Shown here piece after piece: positions 8,242 through 16,527 of a stretch of DNA of 64,000 nt (positions are counted from its first letter, which is position 1; every line of letters begins with the position of its first letter). Made by a program: the position numbers and the translations under genes. The notes under the pieces are model-generated. The model ran no database searches and was not told where the DNA came from. It saw only the letters and a program-made list of their open reading frames with translations. The DNA is from DATKMG01 sp041476565 (GTDB taxonomy: Bacteria; Acidobacteriota; Terriglobia; Versatilivoradales; Versatilivoraceae): assembly GCA_041476565.1 (NCBI GenBank), contig JBGOTQ010000002.1, positions 4,117 to 68,116 on the forward strand, read 5' to 3'.

Positions 8242-9762
8242 ATGAATCCGATTGAAGAACAACGAACCTATGTGGAGTTTCTGGAATCCGCTGTTGAGGA
8301 GGCCAGAAGCTCAGGGAGTCTTGAACGGATAGATGGGCTGGAGAAACTGCTGAAAGAGGCGCGTTGGGAATATGCCCGCCTGAAAGTTAGCCTTCAGTCT
8401 GGACCAGTGACCAGGAGTCTGGAGAGTCTTGAAGTACCCCCGGCAAAGCCTCCTTTGGTCTCTCCTCCTCCATCGGGACCTGGAAACAAGGGATTGGAGG
8501 TCGCGGGGACGCTTCCCCTTGAGCCTCCTGTGATAGTCCAATCTGTTCCCAGGAGCATAGCACTGGAAGGGCCTTCGGGGTCTGCACAATCGTCAGATTT
8601 TGAGGTCAAACTGACCTATGAATGGGAGCCTCGCTACAAAATACTCCTTAACAATCTGAAAGCGGCTTTCTCTCACGAAGTCAAAGTCTATCAAGTCAGC
8701 GCCCATCCGATAGAAACCAACCTGATCCTGGAGTCTCAGCCCTGGTACAAATCGCTCGTTAACAACGTCAAGGCGATTTTTTCTCCGGAAAAGAAAGACT
8801 ATTCCAGGATCACCTCGCGACCCATTAGCACGAATCTAATCATTGAGGCCACTCCCTGGTACCTGGACATATTTTCGCAATTGAAGTCCCTGTTTTTCAA
8901 AACGGAAAAGCCAGCTATTGAAATCACCGCTCAGCCCGTTGAAGTTGAAGACATTTTCAAGGAGTACAAGTTTCGTTCCAGTTCGGTGCTTTTCTCAACG
9001 ATGCTGCATGTTGTGGGATTAGTGGGAATACTGTTCTTCCCAATGTACCTCCTGCACAATGCTGCCAATTCCAAGAAGCTAGAGGGGCCTGAGGTTTTAC
9101 TTGAGCCTGCGAACCTTTTGCTTCCCCCCAGTTCCGAGAAGGCAGGCGGTGGTGGCGGCGGCGGACGCCGTGATCCCACCCCGGCCTCCCAGGGCCGTTT
9201 GCCGCGCCCTTCAACTATCCAGTTGACTCCGCCGACTCCCAAACTAGTAAACCTGGATCCGATTCTTCCGGCAGAGCCCACAGTGATTGTGCCTCAGTTG
9301 GCCCAGTTACCTTCGCTCAATCTGCCCAACTATGGTGACCCGAACGGAATCCCGGGACCCCCGTCAAGCGGTCCAGGTACAGGGGGAGGAATTGGGACAG
9401 GAACTGGTGGAGGTGTGGGTCCCGGCAAAGGGGGCGGTGTGGGACCTGGCGAAGGTGGTGGAATTGGGGGAGGAGTCTACCGGGTTGGTGGCGGAGTTAC
9501 TCCACCCACTGTCGTATTCCGGGTGGAACCCACTTATTCGGAAGAGGCCCGCAAAGCCAAGTACCAGGGGGTTGTGGTGCTTTCCGCGATTGTTCGAAAG
9601 GACGGCACGATTGAAATCCTCAAAGTGGTTCGGGGCCTCGGTCTGGGTTTGGATGAGAACGCAATTCAAGCCCTGAAACAGTGGAAGTTTCGCCCCGGTA
9701 TGAGGAACGGTGCTCCAGTGGATGTCGCTTTGAACATCGAGGTCAATTTCTCCCTGCGATAG
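8242..9762 (+). CDS. Energy transducer TonB with triplicated cytoplasmic repeat
   Basis: A 506-residue TonB-type protein that would carry proton-motive energy from ExbB/ExbD to outer-membrane receptors. Order of parts: a charged helical N-terminus (1-50), a proline-rich stretch (60-115), three degenerate repeats of about 38 residues (about 124-165, 166-203, 204-240) each with a WY or RY pair, a K-x-x-F element and a hydrophobic tail, one membrane helix (247-272), a glycine- and proline-rich periplasmic linker (300-420, many GGG-G/P units), and a TonB C-terminal domain (421-506) with PTYSEEARKAKYQGVVVL and AIQALKQWKFRPG. Start ATG has GGAG six bases upstream. TonB proteins normally have no such cytoplasmic part. 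ExbB and ExbD are not in the window. Confidence 0.88.
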   Translation: MNPIEEQRTYVEFLESAVEEARSSGSLERIDGLEKLLKEARWEYARLKVSLQSGPVTRSLESLEVPPAKPPLVSPPPSGPGNKGLEVAGTLPLEPPVIVQSVPRSIALEGPSGSAQSSDFEVKLTYEWEPRYKILLNNLKAAFSHEVKVYQVSAHPIETNLILESQPWYKSLVNNVKAIFSPEKKDYSRITSRPISTNLIIEATPWYLDIFSQLKSLFFKTEKPAIEITAQPVEVEDIFKEYKFRSSSVLFSTMLHVVGLVGILFFPMYLLHNAANSKKLEGPEVLLEPANLLLPPSSEKAGGGGGGGRRDPTPASQGRLPRPSTIQLTPPTPKLVNLDPILPAEPTVIVPQLAQLPSLNLPNYGDPNGIPGPPSSGPGTGGGIGTGTGGGVGPGKGGGVGPGEGGGIGGGVYRVGGGVTPPTVVFRVEPTYSEEARKAKYQGVVVLSAIVRKDGTIEILKVVRGLGLGLDENAIQALKQWKFRPGMRNGAPVDVALNIEVNFSLR

Positions 9763-9821
9763 TCCTTCAGGTTCTGGATTGTCTTGATCTCCCTTCCAAA
9801 GCAGGAGCCTTGACGGAGGCC

Positions 9822-10604
9822 CTACTCTTTTTTGAGCCCCTTGAATGCCGCGGAGATTCCCAGAAGGCAGATAACGACAAGCCAAACGGGAACTTGCTGG
9901 TTCGCCTCGATCCATGGCACAAAGTTCCGCAGTGGGTCATTAAGCAGAAGGATTCCTCCTGCATTAACTCCAAAGTGCGTGACGATGGCTGGGTAGAGGG
10001 TGCCGGTGCGAACCACCAGGGCCGCCAACACAGATCCTGCCGCGGCGGCGACGAGGAATCGGCTTGGATCTTGATGGAAAAAACCAAACATCACGGAAGT
10101 TATCAGGATTGACTGCGAAGTTGATCCTGCTTGAAGAAACCGGTCGAAAAGAAAACCGCGAAAACAAAACTCCTCGCACAAGGCTGGGACCAGCGCTAGG
10201 GAAATCAACAACAGGAAGAGGTGGGAGGTCGAATCTGCTTTCACCAGGGCTTGTGTTTGGCGGCTAACCTCCAAGGTCTCCGGGATAACACAGGATTGCA
10301 AGGCCTCAATCTCGTCGAGGAGGAAAATCAGGCACAGCGAGGCAAACCCGCTCAGCAATGCGTTACGCCAGGAAAACGTTTTCCGCTTGAAGACTGGCAA
10401 TGGGGTCACCCTTTGGGCCCAACTGAAAGCCAGAGGAAACCCCGCAACGACCATTAACTGTAAAGCCGCCGAGATCAAAAAGCCCTGCCTGGATTGAACT
10501 GGGGAAGCGGCCAGCAATGAAACGAGCCAGACAGCGGAATAAACTGCGAATCCCTGAACTTTGGGAATAGAAAAAACCCCATGCTCGAATAACGGTCTTT
10601 TCAT
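9822..10604 (-). CDS. CPBP family intramembrane metalloprotease
   Basis: A 260-residue multi-pass membrane protein of the CPBP (CAAX protease and bacteriocin-processing) family. Motif 1, EEFCFR, is at residues 144-149 and supplies the two Glu and one Arg of the active site. Motif 2, FGFFHQDPSRF, supplies a His around residue 180. Motif 3, THFGVNA, supplies the last His and Asn around 215. At least six hydrophobic segments surround these. Bacterial members process peptides or membrane proteins, but a substrate cannot be named. It is the last gene of a three-gene minus-strand unit (VWFA, LppX-like, CPBP) with gaps of 7 and 15 bases, and ends 59 bases from the convergent tonB-like gene. Confidence 0.88.
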   Translation of the reverse strand: MKRPLFEHGVFSIPKVQGFAVYSAVWLVSLLAASPVQSRQGFLISAALQLMVVAGFPLAFSWAQRVTPLPVFKRKTFSWRNALLSGFASLCLIFLLDEIEALQSCVIPETLEVSRQTQALVKADSTSHLFLLLISLALVPALCEEFCFRGFLFDRFLQAGSTSQSILITSVMFGFFHQDPSRFLVAAAAGSVLAALVVRTGTLYPAIVTHFGVNAGGILLLNDPLRNFVPWIEANQQVPVWLVVICLLGISAAFKGLKKE

Positions 10605-10619
10605 TGTGGAATCCGGGAT

Positions 10620-11450
10620 TCAGTTTTTACCGGGATGCGAATCGCTGGCTGAGCCGGACGGGTCCTGGAATAGCCCGGGGTCAAGATTGGGGTCGTACTG
10701 GACACTGTTGAGGATAAGTCGTGATGTCTTATGTCCTTGCGTGGAAAGAATCTCGGCTGGAATCTTGAGACCGCCTTTTTCCTCGTACCGAAGGTAGCGT
10801 TCTTCGCCTTTCAAGATCCCTTTCCCCTTGGGAGACTCCTTTTCGGTCTCGTACTCGTAACGGTAGATGAGATGGGTGGTGGAGTCAAACGAGAGCCGGC
10901 CTCGAACATACTCCCCAGCCAAAAAACCGGAGACCTCGACGAAGTCCAGGGTCTTACCATCCTCATGGGCTTGCCCAGTATATCGGTGCTTGGGAAAAGA
11001 AACCAGTAGAAGGTCCGGTCGCATCTGGACCACCATCCCGATTCTCATCGGATCAATCTCTTTCCTGGGCAAACTTAGCACCGAATTACCCACCTTCACC
11101 CAGCCGCTGTTTCCATTTATGATAGTGACAGCTTCCAGACCGTCTCCTTTGGCTTCGGAACGAAAAAGGGTATCCGTTTTGAAACAGGCTTTGAGATTAA
11201 TGGGCTTATCCCCAGAAGCCCCCACAGACTCGACTTGGTAGTCATAGCATCCGTCTTGCAGGGAAAGGATTTTTGACTCACCCCCATAAGCGATGGCCGA
11301 CTGTCGGAAGAGTTCCGCGGACTTTTCTACCGGCGGGTTGGAAGGGGCAACCTGGGCCTGTGCCTCCGGCGTCACTTCGGACCAGGCGAACTGATATAGG
11401 AGAAAGAGGCCCGCGAGGCGGGTGCCTCGAAGCAATGTGGATTGGGTCAT
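10620..11450 (-). CDS. Secreted LolA/LppX-like beta-rich protein
   Basis: A 276-residue protein with an N-terminal hydrophobic signal (residues 8-28, ending near AQA). The rest alternates short beta strands: an early AIAYGGESKILSL segment, FKTDTLFRSEAKGDG, NGNSGWVKVGN and a terminal NSVQYDPNLDPGLFQDPS segment. This matches a group of acidobacterial proteins related to outer-membrane lipoprotein-sorting (LolA/LppX fold) proteins, which bind a lipid or lipoprotein in the periplasm. There is no lipobox cysteine. It lies between a VWFA protein and a CPBP protease, 7 bases after the former. The ligand is unknown; the fold call is from sequence pattern only. Confidence 0.6.
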   Translation of the reverse strand: MTQSTLLRGTRLAGLFLLYQFAWSEVTPEAQAQVAPSNPPVEKSAELFRQSAIAYGGESKILSLQDGCYDYQVESVGASGDKPINLKACFKTDTLFRSEAKGDGLEAVTIINGNSGWVKVGNSVLSLPRKEIDPMRIGMVVQMRPDLLLVSFPKHRYTGQAHEDGKTLDFVEVSGFLAGEYVRGRLSFDSTTHLIYRYEYETEKESPKGKGILKGEERYLRYEEKGGLKIPAEILSTQGHKTSRLILNSVQYDPNLDPGLFQDPSGSASDSHPGKN

Positions 11451-11457
11451 CTGGCGG

Positions 11458-12447
11458 CTAGGATTTTGGAGCGTAATACCCTTTCTTGGCCCGCACCTTG
11501 AGGCTCTTCTGGTTCTGAACTGAGACTTTCAGGGCACGATAACTTCCATCCCGAGCTTGATTCGTCGATCGGTAGGCGAGGCTATACTGGCTCCGTAGCT
11601 CTTCCTGAATCTGGTCGAAGGCCTTCTTAAACTCTTGCGGCTTCGAGGGGAAAAACGCTCTCCCTCCGGTCACTTCCGCGTATTTTTTAAGCGTTGAGTC
11701 ATCTCCTTCGTAGCCCATGCCCACGGGGCCCATTCCGAAACTAAATCCCCCTCTGGTTCGGTTCGAGATAGCAAAAATAATCACGTCTGCACGCTGTGCC
11801 GATTCCACAGCCTCTTTCATTTTGAGTTTGCTCGTGGTATCGGCGCCATCGCTGAGGAGTATGATGGATTTTCGGCCGGTCTCCTCTTTCAGCTTCTCAT
11901 CGCAAGCCAGATAAACGGCATCGTGGATGGATGTTCCAGAGCCAATTGATATAGACTGAATGGCCTTTTCCAGCCGTCGCAGCTCGGTTGTGAAATCCTG
12001 CAACAACGTCACGCTCCGGTCGAAATTCATAAGGAGAGCCAGATCTTCCTTCCGCAAAACCGACTCCAAGAATTCCATGGCCGTGCGTTTTTCTAAGCCA
12101 ATTATTGGTTCAACGCTGGGACTGCTGTCGATCAGGATGGCCAAAGTTAGCGGCAAAGTGACTTCTTTGGAAAAGTATTCCACCTTTTGTCGCTTTCCAT
12201 CCTCTTCAACAACAAAGTCATCCTTGTTGAGATTGGTAATGAGGCGGCCATTATTATCGCTGATGGTGAACAGCACATTGACGAGATCTACTCTCACCCG
12301 GAGAGTTGTCTGATCATCCTTTTGTCCCTGGGTTTCTGCAAAGGTTTGAACGCCGCCAGTTAACCATAGGAAAATGGGCATTAAGGCTAACAACCCGCAG
12401 AGGCGAGGAAGTTTTAGATGAGAGTTATTTCCTTCAGGAGATTTCAC
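11458..12447 (-). CDS. Secreted VWFA-domain protein, acidobacterial type
   Basis: A 329-residue protein with a GTG start, an N-terminal hydrophobic segment (residues 17-37) and a von Willebrand factor A domain (about 97-300). The metal-ion adhesion site is present: DSSPS at 107-111, SGTSIHDAV with the Thr ligand near residue 170, and LLSDGADTTS near 200. Upstream, VDLVNVLFTISDNNGRLITN and L-x-K-D-D-F-V-V-x-E-D-G match the characteristic N-terminal part of the VWFA proteins abundant in Acidobacteriota, which is one of the best taxonomic hints in the window. It likely mediates protein contact at the envelope. It leads the unit with the LppX-like and CPBP genes. Confidence 0.9.
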   Translation of the reverse strand: MKSPEGNNSHLKLPRLCGLLALMPIFLWLTGGVQTFAETQGQKDDQTTLRVRVDLVNVLFTISDNNGRLITNLNKDDFVVEEDGKRQKVEYFSKEVTLPLTLAILIDSSPSVEPIIGLEKRTAMEFLESVLRKEDLALLMNFDRSVTLLQDFTTELRRLEKAIQSISIGSGTSIHDAVYLACDEKLKEETGRKSIILLSDGADTTSKLKMKEAVESAQRADVIIFAISNRTRGGFSFGMGPVGMGYEGDDSTLKKYAEVTGGRAFFPSKPQEFKKAFDQIQEELRSQYSLAYRSTNQARDGSYRALKVSVQNQKSLKVRAKKGYYAPKS

Positions 12448-12787
12448 TTGGATTCCCTTTGAACTTCGGCTCTTGGGTCAACCTGGCCTTCCACACTCGT
12501 GTCAACAATTATAGGCAAACTCCCGAATTTCCGCAAACAAAGGTGCCATCGGATCATGATTGTCTCCATTTGTTAGAACCAGCTTTTGTACAGAAAGTTT
12601 CCTGAGGACGGAATTAAATCCTCTCCAAAGCCTTATTTTGTGCTGCGGGTCTGCTTGGAGTAAAATTCAAATTGGAGGTATCCTCAAGGGGTTTCTTGCT
12701 TGGCTCGGCTTGGGCGGTCTGCTCTTGAATTTCGCGCGTTCTCAAGCCTCGAGCCGATTCGAGTGAATCTCGAGAAGGAGGAGACCG

Positions 12788-12925
12788 TGATCGAGGCTGT
12801 AGGCCTCGCGACCCAGTCAATCTGGCTGGGAGAAACCAGTCTGGTGATGGCGGGGGGAATGGAATCCATGACCAACGCCCCCTACATTCTGCCACAGGCG
12901 AGGAGTGGTTTGCGACTAGGGCACG
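12788..12925 (+). pseudogene. Acetyl-CoA acetyltransferase (thiolase) remnant
   Basis: About 45 codons read EAVGLATQSIWLGETSLVMA then GGMESMTNAPYILPQARSGL then RLGHGN. This is the internal thiolase segment that normally follows the active-site Cys strand, where family members have A-A-Q-A-I-x-x-G followed by V-V-A-G-G-M-E-S-M-S-N-A-P-Y. The upstream Cys region and everything after the glycine-rich turn are absent; the frame runs on to a stop at 12981 with unrelated sequence. No thiolase sequence was found elsewhere in the window. It is a decayed fragment with no plausible function. Confidence 0.8.
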
Positions 12926-13078
12926 GCAATGCCCCCAGGACCAACGACGTAGAAGAAAATCACCAGTTTGCGGGAGGCTGAGACAAGAATGGGTGAGTGG
13001 CAACCTTTCCCTCCTCAGTTCGGTTGCTTGCGCTCTGGGCCAAGTGCCTTCTGACGCGCATTCCCCGCGCCTGGGGTT

Positions 13079-13108
13079 TTGCTCTTTCCAAAACAGGATC
13101 CGTATACT
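13079..13108 (+). promoter_or_regulatory. Possible sigma-70-type promoter
   Basis: TTGCTC at 13079-13084 and TATACT at 13103-13108 are separated by 18 bases. It lies about 140 bases upstream of the zinc-ribbon TPR gene and points toward it. Only the -10 is a close consensus match. Confidence 0.4.
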
Positions 13109-13249
13109 AGAATCCGGTTGAGCATGCGGGTCAGTTGAGTCGAGGGGATAACATCCGGCTAGCGGTGGTAGGAGGTCGGCACCCGGCGCTTCTGGTGCTG
13201 AGTTGTTCCGGAGTCCCAGGGGATTGAATTGATAGGAAACTCGTTCGAG

Positions 13250-14473
13250 ATGATTCTCTGTCAAAAATGTGGAGCAGTTAACAGAATAGGCGAAGAGAGC
13301 TGCCAGAAGTGTGGTTGCAGGCTGATGATCATCTCCTACGCTGATCAACAGAATAGTCCATTGCCCGCTTGGGAAGAGCATCTGCTGGAACGGATCAGTT
13401 CGCTGGAATACAGCGTAGGCCGTCTGGATGAGCGGCTCACCGAGATTCATGACCTGGTTCACCAGCTGGCGACCGAGAGCTTTTATGACCATACCATGAT
13501 TGAATCCATTGCCGGAGCCCTGAAGCGCATGCAGATCGTCGGGAAGCGGGAATTGGAGAATGATTGGCAACAGCGGGTAGCCCGGCGTCTCATTGAGAGT
13601 GAGGAACGTGAACGGTTCGAGGCCAGAAAGAAGGACTTCCTCAATGCCTTTCGGGGTAAGGATAAGAAACTGTTTGTCAAGCTGATTGATGAAAGCAGCC
13701 AGTGCTTTGTACGGAGGAACTATCAGCGTGCTCTCCGGGCTCTGGAGAAGGCGCTAGCAGTTGATCCGCAGAATTGTGAAGTGGGGGTTTTTCTCGGGAA
13801 AGTCTATTACGAGTTTGAGAACTTTTCCAGTGCCGGGAAGTGCCTGCGTTGTGTTTTAAGATTCAATCCACATCATTTTGAGGCTAATCTTCTCGCTGGT
13901 CTGCTGGCCAAACACCGAGGGGAATTCGACAGGGCCAGGAAGCACCTGACCAATGCTGCAGACATCGGTCGGACCTCGCCGGCGGCCCACTTGTTGTTGG
14001 GATCGGTATTACTAACACAGGGAGAGGATCATCTGGCGCTCACTCATTTTTCGCAGGCCCTCAATTTGAAACCCTCTCCCCAAATGTACCTTCTGGTGGG
14101 TACCATTTATTCCCGCCAGGGGAAATTGAGCACTGCCATCAAGCACATCGAGAAAGCTATCGAGATGGATCCGCGTTGTGACGAAGCTTTCTTCCAGTTA
14201 GGATTGGCCTTCTGGGGGCACAACTGGCGCAAGAAGGCCAAAGAATGCTTCAAGAAGGCAATTCATCTAAATCCCAAGGAATTTCGCTACAAGAGTGCGC
14301 TGGACCTGTTCGTCAAGAATTCGAGAAGTGGCAACCCTCCCCCGGGTGAACGAGTCAATGAGGATTTGAGTGACAGGAACATTGAGTTCCTGGTAAAGCA
14401 TGAGCTCCGACTGGACTTTCTCCGCACGCGGGAAGATTTTACTCGCTTGGAAGAAGGCTCGGACAAGAAATAG
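13250..14473 (+). CDS. Zinc-ribbon and tetratricopeptide repeat protein
   Basis: A protein of 407 residues from the ATG at 13250; a TTG at 13229 would add seven residues and also has an AGGGGA upstream, so the start is open. It begins MILCQKCGAVNRIGEESCQK and then CGCR, a CxxC-CxxC zinc ribbon. A helical middle (about 40-140) follows, then about six TPR units (about 145-370) with the usual A-x-x-x-L-x-x-D/N-P pattern, such as ALEKALAVDPQNCEVGVFLG. It is soluble with no signal peptide. TPRs bind partner proteins; the partner is unknown. It lies 77 bases before recA on the same strand. Confidence 0.75.
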   Translation: MILCQKCGAVNRIGEESCQKCGCRLMIISYADQQNSPLPAWEEHLLERISSLEYSVGRLDERLTEIHDLVHQLATESFYDHTMIESIAGALKRMQIVGKRELENDWQQRVARRLIESEERERFEARKKDFLNAFRGKDKKLFVKLIDESSQCFVRRNYQRALRALEKALAVDPQNCEVGVFLGKVYYEFENFSSAGKCLRCVLRFNPHHFEANLLAGLLAKHRGEFDRARKHLTNAADIGRTSPAAHLLLGSVLLTQGEDHLALTHFSQALNLKPSPQMYLLVGTIYSRQGKLSTAIKHIEKAIEMDPRCDEAFFQLGLAFWGHNWRKKAKECFKKAIHLNPKEFRYKSALDLFVKNSRSGNPPPGERVNEDLSDRNIEFLVKHELRLDFLRTREDFTRLEEGSDKK

Positions 14474-14550
14474 TACGGGGTTCGCCGGAACGCACTGGTA
14501 GGGGTTTATCGCTTAAGCACATTTCATTCTTAATAATCTGTAGAGGAAAC

Positions 14551-15627
14551 ATGGCCGACGAAAAGACAGAACGAGGCAGGGCAATTGAGCTGGCTTTATC
14601 GCAGATCGAAAAGCAGTTTGGAAAAGGGTCAATTATGCGGCTGGGCAGCCGCGAATCAATTGCCAGTATCGGGATTATTCCCACCGGGTCCTTGGCCTTT
14701 GATGCGGCCTTGGGGGTGGGTGGCATGCCGCGAGGGCGCGTCATTGAAATCTTTGGGCCTGAATCCAGCGGCAAAACAACTCTGGCGCTCCATGTTATTG
14801 CTCAAGCCCAAAAAACAGGGGGCATGGCCGCCTTTGTGGATGCCGAGCATGCTTTGGATGCTGCTTACGCCCGCAAGTTGGGTGTGGATATTGACAATCT
14901 GCTTGTTTCACAACCAGACAGCGGCGAGCAGGCTCTAGAGATTGCGGAAATGCTGGTTCGCAGCGGCGCCCTCGACGTTTGCGTCGTAGACTCTGTAGCC
15001 GCGTTGGTTCCCAGGGCCGAGCTTGAAGGTGAGATGGGGGATGCTCATATGGGATTGCAGGCTCGCCTGATGTCCCAGGCCTTGCGCAAGCTGACCGGCA
15101 TTGTTTCCAAGTCCCGGACCTGCATGATCTTCATTAACCAGATCCGCGAGAAGATTGGTATTTTGTTTGGGAATCCCGAAACCACCACTGGAGGGCGCGC
15201 TCTGAAGTTCTATGCCTCAGTGCGAGTAGATGTCCGCCGGGTGGCCTCAATCAAAGATGGAGACGAGGTCACGGGAAGCCGGACCAAAGTCAAAATCGTG
15301 AAGAACAAGGTGGCGCCGCCGTTCCGGGAAGCCGAATTCGACATTATGTATGGGGAGGGAATTTCCAGAGAGGGGGATATGATCGATCTGGGTGTGGACA
15401 AAGGAATCATTGAAAAAACCGGAGCCTGGTTTTCGTACCGTGGCGAACGGCTGGGACAGGGGCGCGAAAATGTGAAGCAGTTCCTGAAAGAAAATCAGGA
15501 CATTCGCCTCCAGATCGAAGAAGACTTACGGAAGGCACTGAATATCGCTCTGGGGTCTGACCATGAAGCTACGGCCGCATCTCCCCCCGAACCGGTAGCT
15601 CCCAGGACGAAGGCCAGCCGGGGATAA
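14551..15627 (+). CDS. recA: Recombinase RecA
   Basis: A 358-residue RecA, the ATPase that forms filaments on single-stranded DNA for recombination and SOS induction. Walker A GPESSGKT is at 69-76, followed by the VDAEHALD and VVDSVAALVPRAELEGEMGD segments; loop L1 region GDAHMGLQARLMSQALRKLT and loop L2 GNPETTTGGRALKFYASVR are intact. The C-terminus is short and Ala/Pro-rich. The start ATG is preceded by AGAGGAAAC, a good ribosome site. I did not find a recognisable SOS operator in the 77-base upstream gap. No recX follows. Confidence 0.97.
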   Translation: MADEKTERGRAIELALSQIEKQFGKGSIMRLGSRESIASIGIIPTGSLAFDAALGVGGMPRGRVIEIFGPESSGKTTLALHVIAQAQKTGGMAAFVDAEHALDAAYARKLGVDIDNLLVSQPDSGEQALEIAEMLVRSGALDVCVVDSVAALVPRAELEGEMGDAHMGLQARLMSQALRKLTGIVSKSRTCMIFINQIREKIGILFGNPETTTGGRALKFYASVRVDVRRVASIKDGDEVTGSRTKVKIVKNKVAPPFREAEFDIMYGEGISREGDMIDLGVDKGIIEKTGAWFSYRGERLGQGRENVKQFLKENQDIRLQIEEDLRKALNIALGSDHEATAASPPEPVAPRTKASRG

Positions 15628-15694
15628 GGTTTCGGGAGACTGGTTCTCAGTGGCTGGAAGTCTGCGACTTGCTCACAATGCCTTATCTCCTGTT

Positions 15695-15814
15695 ATGAAG
15701 ATGCAAGTTTTGGTAGCCACGACAAACCGCTTTTGGTTTGTCGTGGGCTTTTGACCACGTATGAAAAGCCCACGACGAATTCAGAGTACGAATTCATCGT
15801 GGCTACCCCTGCCA
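15695..15814 (+). repeat. Double-hairpin repeat family A, copy 1
   Basis: About 120 bases. Left edge ATGAAGATGCAAGTTTTGGT leads into hairpin 1, CCACGACAAACC (15717-15728) paired with GGTTTGTCGTGG (15735-15746). A spacer ending TGAAAAGC leads into hairpin 2, CCCACGACGAATTC paired with GAATTCATCGTGGC, then the right edge TACCCCTGCCA. The same edges and spacer occur at 23963-24085 with different stem sequences. Confidence 0.85.
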
Positions 15815-15827
15815 TGCGGGCTTGAAG

Positions 15828-15919
15828 GTGGGCGCTGCGCGACGGCTGTCGCTCCGTCCCGGCGCTTCTCTCGTGCCAGTTTGAGAAAGCGGCGGACGTG
15901 GGAGACAGGTCCGTGCTAC
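15828..15919 (-). repeat. Hairpin repeat family B, copy 2
   Basis: Reverse-orientation relative of 1757-1850; read on the minus strand it starts GTAGCACGGACC and ends GACAGCCGTCGCGCAGCGC. Its first stem pairs CGGAC with GTCCG in place of the GTGGACC/GGTCCAC pair of copy 1. Confidence 0.75.
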
Positions 15920-16138
15920 CGTAGGAGCTTGGCGAAAACTCAGCGCAGAAGTTCGGGGAGGGGCCATTTTCCGGCTGAACCCCAAAAATCCAATTAGGCA
16001 TATTTTCCCGTTGGTGGTCTTTACTAGATCGGCAATGTATGATCGAGACTTATAGAATTTATGACCCAGTTGGTACTTTGGTCTAGAACACCCTAGACTA
16101 GAATAGTTTCTGACTTTCAGTTACTCCTCTAAGCAGCC

Positions 16139-16490
16139 TTGATTGAACGCTCTACCCTGTTCACAAACCCTTTCATCCTCTCCCTCTTCCTTAGCTTACT
16201 GGCAGGGGCCCTGGCCCTGTTCCCGATCTCATCCTACGATACTTGGTGGATCTTAGCCCCTGGCGAGAGAATGCTGGAGACCCGAGAGCTTCTAAGGTCC
16301 GGTATTGGGTCATGGACACGTGACGTGCGTCAACCCCTTATGTTTATCACGGCTGGATGTTCGCCATTCTCACTGCCTTCAGCCACCGGCTTGCAGGAGA
16401 CTGAAGCTTAATTCTCCTGAGGTCCTCGCTGGGCAGTATTTCAGCGTGAAAAAGAACGGCCGCTATTGTCTGTTCGTGAAAGCCGGTTAG
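16139..16490 (+). pseudogene. Remnant of a GT-C-type multi-pass membrane protein
   Basis: Three in-order pieces of one decayed gene. The first frame (16139 on, TTG start) has a membrane helix FILSLFLSLLAGALALFPIS followed by SYDTWWILAPGERMLETREL, typical of the N-terminal loop of PMT-like glycosyltransferases. After about 16320 the sense continues one frame over as TPYVYHGWMFAILTAFSHRL then AGD and stop, replacing the usual W-x-x-H-x-W-x-F motif. From 16410 a third frame reads SPEVLAGQYFSVKKNGRYCL then FVKAG and stop, resembling the C-terminal tail of such proteins. The roughly 400-codon middle is missing. It precedes an intact membrane protein of the same broad type. Confidence 0.65.
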
Positions 16491-16527
16491 GATAAGGTCA
16501 GGGTGGTAATTTGTCGATTTTAATGAC

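Larger units (their letters stand above)
12448..13249. other. Long intergenic region with gene remnant
   Basis: About 800 bases between a divergent pair. It contains the thiolase remnant (about 12788-12925) and a probable promoter (13079-13108) for the downstream TPR gene. The minus-strand frame of 318 codons covering 12614-13570 has no family character and overlaps the real TPR gene, so it is treated as noise. Confidence 0.6.
15628..16138. other. Intergenic region with two adjacent repeat elements
   Basis: No gene is seen. Repeat A copy 1 (15695-15814) and repeat B copy 2 (15828-15919) lie next to each other. After 15930 the sequence is plain until the remnant that begins at 16139; the stretch 16085-16115 has an imperfect CTAG-rich palindrome of unknown meaning. 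Confidence 0.6.

Noticed and set aside
12614..13570. Minus-strand open frame of 318 codons
   Set aside because: It overlaps the well-supported TPR gene and the thiolase remnant, has no family character and an odd composition.
14474..14550. SOS operator before recA
   Set aside because: No dyad resembling known LexA boxes is visible in the short upstream gap.
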